Positions 13,604 through 20,381 of a DNA stretch of 20,381 nt are shown here, in pieces (positions within the stretch are counted from its first letter, which is position 1; every line of letters starts with the position of its first letter). Source of the DNA: Leptolyngbya sp. SIO4C1 (lineage in GTDB: Bacteria > Cyanobacteriota > Cyanobacteriia > Phormidesmidales > Phormidesmidaceae); NCBI GenBank assembly GCA_010671975.1, contig JAAHIA010000033.1, positions 1 through 20,381 on the forward strand. Direction: 5' to 3'. The notes beneath the pieces are model-generated. The model was not told where the DNA came from. It saw only the letters and a program-made list of their open reading frames with translations, and did no database searches. Made by a program: the position numbers and the translations under genes.

Positions 13604-13951
13604 ATGCGAAGCTGGCCAAAAACGCTTGTTTCACTTTCTCTTCCAGTGCTTGTTTGGGGGTCGCTAATGTCTCAGGTGCTGGCGAGCCAACGTTGGGAAG
13701 GCACTGGTCGAATTATTCGCGGTGCCGGGAAAGGGGCGACTGTCCCCGCCCTGCAAATTGAGACAGAAGCTGACCGCGTGTCTTTTCTATCCGGTCCTGA
13801 TGCAGGTGAGCAGGTACAGCTTTCTGAGGCCGAAACGGCCGAAACTGATATGGGCACCTGGCAGTTCTCAACGGCCGGAAATGCGCTAGAAGTCATTTTT
13901 TACCAGGACGATCCTTACCGGGTGATCCACTACCGTCTCGCGCGCGACTAG
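13604..13951 (+). CDS. Small exported protein preceding CHASE2 kinase
   Basis: A 115-residue protein of unknown function. The signal peptide is about residues 1-28 (hydrophobic core TLVSLSLPVLVWGSLM, ends VLAS). The mature part begins QRWEGTGRIIRGAGKGATV, then has an acidic, beta-prone body (LSEAETAETDMGTWQF) and ends with EVIFYQDDPYRVIHYRLARD. No Cys is present in the mature chain. ATG 13604 has CAGGA 7 bases upstream. The next gene, the kinase, starts 7 bases after this stop, so the two are co-transcribed and probably linked in function, for example as a periplasmic partner of the CHASE2 sensor domain (inference). No family recognised. Confidence 0.8.
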   Translation: MRSWPKTLVSLSLPVLVWGSLMSQVLASQRWEGTGRIIRGAGKGATVPALQIETEADRVSFLSGPDAGEQVQLSEAETAETDMGTWQFSTAGNALEVIFYQDDPYRVIHYRLARD

Positions 13952-13958
13952 GCAGCTT

Positions 13959-15920
13959 ATGGCAGGCCGTCGGTTCTTTAAGCCAGGGGTGCTCTGCTTG
14001 GGCATTGGCTGCAGCTTTTTTGTCAGCTTGCTGCTTTCAGAGCTATCGCTGGTGCAGTCGCTAGAGGCTGCGCTACAAGATCGACTCATGGCCTGGCGCA
14101 GTCCGCAGCGGTTGCCCAGTGCTGACATCTTGCTGGTTAAGGTAAAAGAAAGTGACCTGGTCGGGCCAGCCGGCGAGCAGGCTCGCTACGCGGCGCTGGC
14201 AGAAGCACTGCTGCAAAATGGCGCTGCTGGGCTGGTGCTCAACTTGCTCGACAATTGGACAGTTGAGTTCCTAGATGAGACAAATCCGCCGCTGCAAATG
14301 CTGGTTGAGCAGCACAGTGATCGCCTTGTGCTGGTTACGCCAACCGCACCACCAGCACCCGCTAGCCTGGGCGAAATTGAAACCTACTACCCGCTGCTGC
14401 CGCCGCTGGTGGGGAACGATTTGCGCTTCGCCTACGACGTGAGTGAAATTCAAGGGTTTTTTGAGGTCGACAATGCCCAAGAGCGCCAGCCGAAACTAGA
14501 CAGCCCGGCACGACTGGCACACCTCAGTCGCAGCTTTTACTATAACGATCCGGCAGAAGGACAAACAGTAGGTCGTTTCAAATCTGCACTGCTACTGGCT
14601 TTGGAGAAGTTTAAGCCAGAACTCGCACCAGCGAAAAATCAGCGGTGGCCAATGCAAATCGTATACTATGGGCCAACTGGCACATTTCCCAGCTTGACGT
14701 TTGAGCAAATCTGTCACCCTGAAGTAGGCGGCTGCGATCGCGCCTTACCCCCAGAGATTGCTCGGCGGGTGCGCAACAAGATTGTCATCATTGGCTTTGT
14801 TGCGCCTGAGAACAATCCCAAAGTGGTGTTACCGGTGCGATCGCCGTTTGAAGCGCAGATGCCCGGCATTGAGGTGCAGGCTAACATTTTAGCTAGCCTA
14901 CTCAGCCAGTCGGTAGCCCAAAGGCCGCCCCGCTGGATACTCCAGCTCGCCATTGCCACGGGTGCCATTTTGATTAGCCAGCTGTGTACTTTCAAATTTA
15001 CGGCGCTGCTGCCGAAGAAGCGACATTTCTTTAGTTCTCTCGGCGCTGCGATCGCGCTGCTCTATCTAGCGACCGGCGTTGCCTTTACTCAACAGCAGCT
15101 GCTGCTGCCGCTGACGCTGCCGGTTTTGACCTGGCTGACGACCGGTATTGTGGTACAGCTTTGGCTGCTCTATCAGATGCAGCAGCTGCTCATTTCTCAG
15201 CAGCGCTATGAGATTGCCCAGCTCAAGTCCGCTGAGACGGGTGCAGTGCTCTTGCAGACACGCAAGCTGCTGCAGCGGATTGCCTCGGGCATTCACGATG
15301 GACCGCTGCAGGAACTGCGGCTGGTGATGGATAAGCTCGAGCTAGCGCCGGAGGCCGACCCCGATCTGGTGGTTGAGCAGCTCTCGGCGGTGGGCATCGA
15401 CATTCGCAACTACCTGCAAAATATTCGCCAGATGGCCGATACGCTGAAGGTGACGCCCGAGCTGCGCCAGGGACTCGTCGCCGGCATCGGCACGTATCTA
15501 CAGCAGCTAACGGCTAGCGGCACGCTCTCGCTGACGGTCGTAGAGCAGATGCAGCGTCTGCCCGAACCGGCCTTCAACAGCCAGTGGATTGATGCCCGAG
15601 AAGACATTTTTCAGTTTTTTCGCGAAGCAATGACTAACGTTATTGTCCACGCCCAGCCGCCCCACGGACAGGCGACTCAGGTGATCGTCAGCCTGCAGCT
15701 AGAGGGTGAACGCTGCACCTTAAGCATTGAGAACGACGGTAGCGCGATCGCACCTGCCCATCGACGCGGCGGCTACGGTACCAAAATGATGGAGACGGTG
15801 GCCCGCAGCTTGCCCGGCGGCACTTGGCAGCCTACTGTACTTAAAAACGGCTATCGCGTTGAACTCAGCTGGCGGCATCAGTTCGACTATGCTGACCTGC
15901 TCGATATTTCTGCTGTCTAA
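13959..15920 (+). CDS. CHASE2-domain sensor histidine kinase (NarX/DesK-type)
   Basis: A 653-residue membrane sensor kinase. There is one N-terminal helix (about 8-30), an extracytoplasmic CHASE2 domain (about 35-320; KIVIIGFVAPE and PGIEVQANILASLLSQ near its end are typical), and three closely spaced helices (about 328-420), the usual CHASE2 layout. The cytosolic part has a HisKA_3-type dimerisation helix with phospho-acceptor His446 in SGIHDGPLQELR, and an HATPase domain with N-box FFREAMTNVIVHA (Asn560) and G-box GGYGTKMMETVA (about 603-614). It should autophosphorylate and pass phosphate to the response regulator encoded 11 bases downstream. The signal is unknown; CHASE2 ligands are generally uncharacterised. 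It follows the small exported-protein gene by 7 bases. Confidence 0.92.
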   Translation: MAGRRFFKPGVLCLGIGCSFFVSLLLSELSLVQSLEAALQDRLMAWRSPQRLPSADILLVKVKESDLVGPAGEQARYAALAEALLQNGAAGLVLNLLDNWTVEFLDETNPPLQMLVEQHSDRLVLVTPTAPPAPASLGEIETYYPLLPPLVGNDLRFAYDVSEIQGFFEVDNAQERQPKLDSPARLAHLSRSFYYNDPAEGQTVGRFKSALLLALEKFKPELAPAKNQRWPMQIVYYGPTGTFPSLTFEQICHPEVGGCDRALPPEIARRVRNKIVIIGFVAPENNPKVVLPVRSPFEAQMPGIEVQANILASLLSQSVAQRPPRWILQLAIATGAILISQLCTFKFTALLPKKRHFFSSLGAAIALLYLATGVAFTQQQLLLPLTLPVLTWLTTGIVVQLWLLYQMQQLLISQQRYEIAQLKSAETGAVLLQTRKLLQRIASGIHDGPLQELRLVMDKLELAPEADPDLVVEQLSAVGIDIRNYLQNIRQMADTLKVTPELRQGLVAGIGTYLQQLTASGTLSLTVVEQMQRLPEPAFNSQWIDAREDIFQFFREAMTNVIVHAQPPHGQATQVIVSLQLEGERCTLSIENDGSAIAPAHRRGGYGTKMMETVARSLPGGTWQPTVLKNGYRVELSWRHQFDYADLLDISAV

Positions 15921-15931
15921 CCCAACCAATC

Positions 15932-16591
15932 ATGACTGCGCCCGCGCAATATCTGATTATTGAAGACCATCCCGAAGTGGCTCAAAATAACTGTCTGTCG
16001 CTCAAAAGCCTAGATACTGAAGCGCACTGCACCATTGCAGCTAACCCCACCGAAGCAATCGCGTATCTGGCTCAGCAGGAACCGAGCCTGGCCGTAATTG
16101 ACCTGCAGTTTGGCTCAGCCAGCGGCGAACAGTCGGCTCAAGATGGGCTCGACTTGCTGCGCCAGGTGTTTGCCGAACATTCGCTGCTCAACATTCTGGT
16201 CTACACCAGCGAATATAGCTATTTGAAACCGCTGACTGGCCTAATTAGCAACCATCGCGGCGGGTTTGTCGTTGTCAGTAAGATGGAGCGCCGCAAAGCG
16301 TTTCTTGAAGGGGCCAAAAGCTCGCTGATGGGCGAACTGCGCGTTCCCCGAGATCTGCGCAACAATCTGGACCTGAACGAAACTGACCTGCGCGTGCTAG
16401 AGCTGCTGTGTAAAGCCTCGCTGTCCGATAAGTCGCTGGCTGAAGAACTCAGTGTCAGTCTCAAAACGGCGCAGAACTATATTCAGCATCTGAAAGTTAA
16501 GCTCGATGTCGACCTAATCGATAAAAAGAATACTAACTCTCGCGTGGCCCTCTGTATGGAAGCCATTCGCCGTAAGTTGCTGCTGCTGTAG
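15932..16591 (+). CDS. LuxR/NarL-type response regulator
   Basis: A 219-residue two-component regulator. The receiver domain (about 5-130) has the acidic pair E11/D12, phospho-acceptor Asp57 in AVIDLQFG, the conserved Thr/Ser in LVYTSE and the Lys in VVVSKME. The C-terminal LuxR-type helix-turn-helix (about 148-210) has LNETDLRVLELLCKASLSDK then SLAEELSVSLKTAQNYIQHL, matching the family's recognition-helix layout (V-S-x-K-T-A/V-x-N-Y/H). It is the cognate partner of the upstream kinase (11-base gap, same operon). Candidate targets are its own operon and the divergent exported-protein cluster, because their shared gap carries dyads; this is inference. A terminator follows 128 bases downstream. 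Confidence 0.92.
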   Translation: MTAPAQYLIIEDHPEVAQNNCLSLKSLDTEAHCTIAANPTEAIAYLAQQEPSLAVIDLQFGSASGEQSAQDGLDLLRQVFAEHSLLNILVYTSEYSYLKPLTGLISNHRGGFVVVSKMERRKAFLEGAKSSLMGELRVPRDLRNNLDLNETDLRVLELLCKASLSDKSLAEELSVSLKTAQNYIQHLKVKLDVDLIDKKNTNSRVALCMEAIRRKLLLL

Positions 16592-16654
16592 CGGCGGATA
16601 ATTCTAAAGTTTGCTTGCGTTTATTTGAAAATCAATCGCAATAAGATAGACTAT

Positions 16655-16759
16655 GAATTAAAGGATCAGGCAATCAGCAACCTTGCCATTGCCTTGTGTT
16701 CTCCTCTCAATCAGACTTAACCCCTAGGCCAACCGCACAAGGCGCTAGGGGTTCTTTTT
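16655..16759 (+). ncRNA. Candidate small RNA or structured 3' UTR
   Basis: This region follows the response regulator stop. Elements in order: possible promoter TTGAAA (16625-16630), 16-base spacer, TAGACT (16647-16652); a stem AGGCAAT (16668-16674) with ATTGCCT (16688-16694); an unpaired pyrimidine-rich segment TGTTCTCCTCTCAATC (16696-16711) complementary to Shine-Dalgarno sequences; then a strong terminator hairpin. The stem/single strand/terminator layout resembles cyanobacterial Yfr1, but Yfr1's ACUCCUCACAC motif is absent. It could equally be just the 3' UTR of the operon. The rest of the gap, 16760-16894, shows nothing I can name. Confidence 0.35.
16719..16759 (+). terminator. Intrinsic terminator after two-component operon
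   Basis: AACCCCTAG (16719-16727) pairs with CTAGGGGTT (16745-16753), extended by GCC/GGC across a one-base bulge, and is followed by CTTTTTA (16754-16760). The orientation suits plus-strand transcripts from the kinase/regulator operon or from the candidate small RNA. Confidence 0.88.
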
Positions 16760-16894
16760 AGGTTGGCTACCGCGCTTATAAGTGGATCTACTTAGGCGAG
16801 GGCTCAGGACTACTCTATTGGCAAAGACTATCATTAGCTAGCAGCGGCGGGTGGTACGGTCAAAGCATTGCCCATCCCAGAAGCTAGCCAATCT

Positions 16895-17782
16895 ATGAGC
16901 GTCTTGATATCTGCCGTGCTGCCCATTGCCCTGATTGCCCTCGCCGGCGTTTGGGCAGGTAGAGCTTTTGCGCTTGACTTTAAAACGCTGTCTCAGGTCA
17001 ATATCTACGTGCTGCTGCCAGCGCTAGTCATCGTGGGGCTGCGAGAGCTGACGCTAGCGCCGGGCAGTGCGCTAGGCATCGTGGCTGGCTTTGTCATCAA
17101 TACGGCCGTGCTGTATGGGATTGCGATCGCGCTAGGGCGCAGCCTGCCACTGACCCCAGATGAGCGCAAAAGCCTAGTTGCCACCACGCTATTTGCCAAT
17201 ACCGGCAACATGGGGCTGCCGTTCGTGCTCTTTGCCCTAGGCGATGCGGGGCTGACCCGGGCGCTGGTCTACTTGGTTTGCTCTTCAACTATGGTTGCGA
17301 GCATTGCACCGACGGTGCTCACAGGCAAAGGGCTGCGCACCGGCCTCGGCGTTACCCTAAAGCTGCCTGTTTTCTGGGCGATGCTGAGCGGCCTCAGCCT
17401 GCAGTTTTTGGCCCTGTCGCTGCCGCTGCCGGTTGATCGCGCCATTGAGCTATTGAGTGAAGCCGCTATTCCCACTGCGCTACTGACGCTTGGCATTCAG
17501 CTGGCTCGCACACCGCTGGCCTTCGGTCGCTATGAGCTATTTGCAGCCAGCCTGCGACTGCTGGTTTCACCCTTGATGGCCTACAGCATTGGCCGACTGC
17601 TGGGTCTCGGCGGCCTTGATCTGCAGGTGCTGGTTTTACAGAGCGCTATGCCCGTGGCCGTCACTTCGCTCATCTGGGTTACCGAATTTGGCGGCAATAC
17701 TATCCGTGTCGCCAGAACGATCGTACTCTCAACGCTGCTCAGCCTTGCCACGCTGCCTGCTCTTCTTTGGCTGACGAGCTGA
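16895..17782 (+). CDS. AEC-family (auxin efflux carrier-like) permease
   Basis: A 295-residue polytopic membrane protein with about ten hydrophobic segments arranged as two inverted halves, as in the AEC/bile-acid-sodium-symporter superfamily. Typical features are the start VLISAVLPIALIALAGVWAG, NIYVLLPALVIVGL, the FANTGNMGLPFVLFALG loop (N-T/N-x-G-F/L-x-G-x-P motif), IPTALLTLGIQLA, and SAMPVAVTSLIWVTEFGGN in the second half. The substrate cannot be read from sequence; bacterial members often move dicarboxylates or other organic anions. ATG 16895 is preferred over TTG 16868. It lies upstream of cofH on the same strand, with a gap of about 90 bases to the chosen cofH start. Confidence 0.9.
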   Translation: MSVLISAVLPIALIALAGVWAGRAFALDFKTLSQVNIYVLLPALVIVGLRELTLAPGSALGIVAGFVINTAVLYGIAIALGRSLPLTPDERKSLVATTLFANTGNMGLPFVLFALGDAGLTRALVYLVCSSTMVASIAPTVLTGKGLRTGLGVTLKLPVFWAMLSGLSLQFLALSLPLPVDRAIELLSEAAIPTALLTLGIQLARTPLAFGRYELFAASLRLLVSPLMAYSIGRLLGLGGLDLQVLVLQSAMPVAVTSLIWVTEFGGNTIRVARTIVLSTLLSLATLPALLWLTS

Positions 17783-17871
17783 TTTCGATGCTGAGGGTTG
17801 GCTGTGCTCGATGCTAGCCTGTGCGCTTTCGCCTTGCCGCTAAAATCGAATTAGTTAACCCATCAATTCGC

Positions 17872-19038
17872 ATGTCAGGCAATATCGCAGCTATCCTAGA
17901 CCGGGCCTTAGCCGGTGCTGATATTTCAACCACAGAAGGAATTGCTCTGCTGCATCCGCCTGATGAGGCCGCGCGCGCGGCTGTTCGCACTGCAGCCGAT
18001 GCGCTGCGACAGCGCCAGGTAGGCGATACGGTCACCTACGTTGTGAATCGCAATATCAACTACACCAACATTTGCGAGCAGCACTGCAGCTTCTGCGCCT
18101 TTCGCCGCGACGCCGATCAGGCAGGCGCCTACTGGCTAGACTGGGGTGCAATTCTAGAAAAAGCGACGGCGGCCGTTGCTCAGGGGGCAACTGAGATCTG
18201 CATGCAGGGCGGCCTTAACCCTGAGGCGAAGGTCAACGGGCGATCGCTTGACTACTACTGTCAGCTGGTGACCACAATCAAAGATGCTTTTCCAGCGCTG
18301 CACGTTCATGCCTTTTCACCACAGGAGGTGCAGTTTATTGCGCGCGAAGATGGGCTGGACTTCCGGGCGGTGATCGCGGCGCTGCGCGATGCTGGGGTCG
18401 GGTCGCTGCCAGGCACGGCTGCAGAGGTGCTAGACGACCGGGTGCGACGTATTCTCTGCCCTGAAAAGATCGATGCAGCGACCTGGTGCGACATTGTTTC
18501 CCTGGCGCATCAAGAAAATCTGCCAACTACCAGCACGATGCTCTCCGGCCATATCGAAACACCGGCACAGCAGATTGAGCATCTGGCACAGCTAAGGAGC
18601 CTGCAGCAGCAGGCGCAGGCGCGAGGCAAGACCGGCATCACTGAATTTATTTTGCTGCCCTTCGTCGGCCAGGAGGCTCCGGCCCCGCTGCGTCGCCGCG
18701 TCGGTCGCGATCAGCCTGTGCTAGCTGATGCGCTGCTGCTGATGGCCGTGGCCCGTCTTTTTCTGGGTCGCTGGATCGTCAACCATCAGCCTAGCTGGGT
18801 CAAGCTCGGCCTTAGCGGTGCAACCGAAGCGCTGCGCTGGGGCTGCAACGATATTGGCGGCACGCTGATGGAAGAGCATATTACCTCTATGGCCGGCGCT
18901 CAGGGCGGGACCTGCCAAACCGTGGCTGCTTTGCAAACTGCCATCCGCTCGCTGGAGCGACCCTATCAGCAGCGAGATACACTCTATCAGTCGGTGGCGC
19001 TGCTAGGTTGCTTAGATAGCTCCGCTGCTTGCCGATAA
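17872..19038 (+). CDS. cofH: FO synthase subunit 2, CofH (radical SAM)
   Basis: A 388-residue radical SAM enzyme that joins tyrosine-derived 4-hydroxybenzyl to the ribityl-diaminouracil precursor. With CofG it makes FO (7,8-didemethyl-8-hydroxy-5-deazariboflavin), used in cyanobacteria as the antenna of 8-HDF-type photolyases. The 4Fe-4S motif CEQHCSFC places Cys at 68, 72 and 75, preceded by VVNRNINYTNIC, very typical of CofH. Further family segments are EICMQGGLNPE, HVHAFSPQEV, GLDFRAVIAALRDAGVGSLPG and the C-terminal GCNDIGGTLMEEHITSMAGA. ATG 17872 is chosen; GTG 17821 would add 17 residues and cannot be excluded. cofG is not in the window. It converges with the NHLP exporter gene 2 bases beyond its stop. 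Confidence 0.95.
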   Translation: MSGNIAAILDRALAGADISTTEGIALLHPPDEAARAAVRTAADALRQRQVGDTVTYVVNRNINYTNICEQHCSFCAFRRDADQAGAYWLDWGAILEKATAAVAQGATEICMQGGLNPEAKVNGRSLDYYCQLVTTIKDAFPALHVHAFSPQEVQFIAREDGLDFRAVIAALRDAGVGSLPGTAAEVLDDRVRRILCPEKIDAATWCDIVSLAHQENLPTTSTMLSGHIETPAQQIEHLAQLRSLQQQAQARGKTGITEFILLPFVGQEAPAPLRRRVGRDQPVLADALLLMAVARLFLGRWIVNHQPSWVKLGLSGATEALRWGCNDIGGTLMEEHITSMAGAQGGTCQTVAALQTAIRSLERPYQQRDTLYQSVALLGCLDSSAACR

Positions 19039-19040
19039 GG

Positions 19041-20381
19041 CTACGCTACCTGCCGCTTGATCAGCTGTGCAAAGACGCCGGCCTGGTTCGCTAGCTGCTC
19101 GAAGCTGCCTACCTGCACCACCTGGCCAGATTTAATCACATAGATGCGGTCGGCGTTGCGAATGGTACTCAGCCGATGGGCGACCACAATGCGCGTGACC
19201 TCAAGCCGATCTAAGCTCTCGCTGACGATTGCCTGGGTGCGGTTATCGAGCGCACTAGTGGCTTCATCTAGCAGCAGAATCTTGGGGTTGAGGGCCAAGG
19301 CACGCGCAATCATTAGCCGCTGGCGCTGCCCGCCAGAAAGGTTGCCGCCGCCTTCGCTAATCACGGTGTGCATCTGCATGGGAAAGCTGCGCACGTCGTC
19401 GGCAAAGCCGGCCATTTCAGCCGCGCGCCAGGCATCATCTAGGGCAATTAGCGCCCCGCCCGAGATATTTTCAAAGATTGAGCCGGCATTGATGCGGCCG
19501 TTTTGCAGCACTACGCCCAGCTGTCGGCGTACGGCAGTGATATCGAGCCCCGCGACGTCCTGACTGTCGTAGTAGACAGTCCCAGACTGCGGCGTCTCAA
19601 ACCCGAGCAGCAACCGCAGTACCGTAGATTTGCCCGACCCAGATGGGCCAACCAGCGCAATGAATTCACCGGGATAGGCTTCGACCGTCACCTGGTCTAA
19701 AATGAGCGGGCCGTCTTGGCGATAGCGAAACGTGACGCGATCAAGGCAAATTCGACCGGTGAGGCGGCCAGGGTCGGCTTTTTGGCTGTTAATTTCAGGC
19801 TGAGCGGTGAGGATAGGCTGCGATCGCTGCCACAGCGGAATCACCTCTAGTACGTTGATCAGGGTCAAACTGAGGCTGGTGGCACCGCTGATAAAAATGG
19901 CATAGGCGGCGCTAAAGGCTAAGAATGTACCGGTGGAGAAGCCGGTATCCTGCATCAGATTGACCAGCGTGCTGGCTAACCAAAACAGCCCTACCGCCGT
20001 CAGGGTGGGCATGGTGGTGTTGAAGACGCTCACCGCGTCTTCGATCCGCTGCGTGCTCAGATCGAGGCGCAGCTGCTGACGATATTTTTCGGCCCACTGG
20101 GCAAAGGCGCGCGGTTCTGCCCCAGCAATGCGCAGCTTTGAGACACCGTTGATCAGCTGCACCATCAGCCCGTACAGCTCACCGTCTAGCTCTAGCAGCG
20201 GCCGCTGTTTTTTCAGCAAAATCGCACCGGAGATGACGGTAACGCTGACTACCAGCAGCGCCACCAGCAGCGCCAGCACCGCCAGCTTGGCACTGTAGTA
20301 AAACAGCAGCCCCAGATTGAGCAGCGCAAACGCCCCAGAAAGAATGGCATCTAGGGCCGTGCCGCTCAGCTTACGGCGAAT
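19041..20381 (-). CDS. NHLP-family ABC exporter, C-terminal part (5' partial)
   Basis: The frame is open to the window edge (446 codons visible), so the N-terminus is outside. The visible part has the end of the exporter membrane domain (LSGTALDAILSGAFALLNLG, FYYSAKLAVLALLVALLVVS, a helical LYGLMVQLINGVSKLRIAGA coupling segment) and a complete ATPase: Walker A GPSGSGKST, signature LSGGQRQR, Walker B ILLLDEATSALD and the H-loop VVAHRLST. The membrane-domain phrases match the NHLP/NHLM bacteriocin exporter family, more like the second (ABC2) type than the peptidase-bearing ABC1; the missing N-terminus prevents certainty. Such exporters secrete peptides with nitrile-hydratase-like or Nif11-type leaders. 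No precursor or maturase gene is visible here; they may lie beyond 20381. Confidence 0.85.
   Translation of the reverse strand: MRRKLSGTALDAILSGAFALLNLGLLFYYSAKLAVLALLVALLVVSVTVISGAILLKKQRPLLELDGELYGLMVQLINGVSKLRIAGAEPRAFAQWAEKYRQQLRLDLSTQRIEDAVSVFNTTMPTLTAVGLFWLASTLVNLMQDTGFSTGTFLAFSAAYAIFISGATSLSLTLINVLEVIPLWQRSQPILTAQPEINSQKADPGRLTGRICLDRVTFRYRQDGPLILDQVTVEAYPGEFIALVGPSGSGKSTVLRLLLGFETPQSGTVYYDSQDVAGLDITAVRRQLGVVLQNGRINAGSIFENISGGALIALDDAWRAAEMAGFADDVRSFPMQMHTVISEGGGNLSGGQRQRLMIARALALNPKILLLDEATSALDNRTQAIVSESLDRLEVTRIVVAHRLSTIRNADRIYVIKSGQVVQVGSFEQLANQAGVFAQLIKRQVA

Noticed and set aside
16655..16759. Identification as Yfr1
   Set aside because: The overall stem, single strand and terminator layout is similar, but the invariant ACUCCUCACAC core is not present, so only a generic small-RNA candidate is kept.

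Overview
The window looks like the chromosome of a cyanobacterium. The palindrome GCGATCGC (HIP1) is scattered through coding DNA on both strands, base composition is moderately GC-rich, and the gene content fits: CofH, a CHASE2 kinase, Uma2 proteins, an NHLP exporter half and a DUF2330/RnfD-like pair. A filamentous Leptolyngbya-like lineage is my guess, not a demonstrated assignment. I see no transposase, integrase, tRNA, rRNA or CRISPR array.

Layout. (1) 1-3516, plus strand: a cobalt/nickel ECF-type transport operon, consisting of a lipoprotein (5' end outside the window), a NikL-like membrane-anchored secreted protein, CbiM, CbiQ and CbiO, with overlapping or closely spaced genes and no CbiN. 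(2) 3603-5933, minus strand: an RnfD/NqrB-like membrane protein followed by a secreted DUF2330 protein. (3) 6142-7346: two convergent Uma2 (DUF820) nuclease-fold genes. (4) 7467-10027, plus: a MacB/FtsX-type permease, a methionine-rich zinc-ribbon protein and the cognate ABC ATPase. (5) 10142-11020, plus: an exported TPR protein. (6) 11113-13329, minus: five consecutive small exported proteins ending in a good intrinsic terminator. The first two are paralogues with curlin-like G-x2-N-x-V-x-Q repeats and oppositely charged tails (poly-Asp versus Arg-rich). (7) 13604-16591, plus and divergent from block 6: a small exported protein, a CHASE2 histidine kinase and a LuxR-type response regulator, followed by a possible small RNA and a strong terminator. 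(8) 16895-19038, plus: an AEC-family permease and cofH. (9) 19041-20381, minus, running off the window: the C-terminal part of an NHLP-family ABC exporter, convergent with cofH and only 2 bases away.

How they may work together. Block 1 would import Co2+ or Ni2+: CbiM binds the metal, CbiQ and CbiO energise transport, and the lipoprotein and NikL-like protein may handle metal on the outer side of the membrane. Block 4 should be one MacB-like transporter with an unusual cytosolic partner. Blocks 6 and 7 are the most intriguing. A sensor/regulator operon with its own exported small protein lies back-to-back with a set of exported, repeat-bearing small proteins, and the shared 274-base gap contains several dyads. 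Surface assemblies controlled by this two-component system are a reasonable but untested hypothesis.
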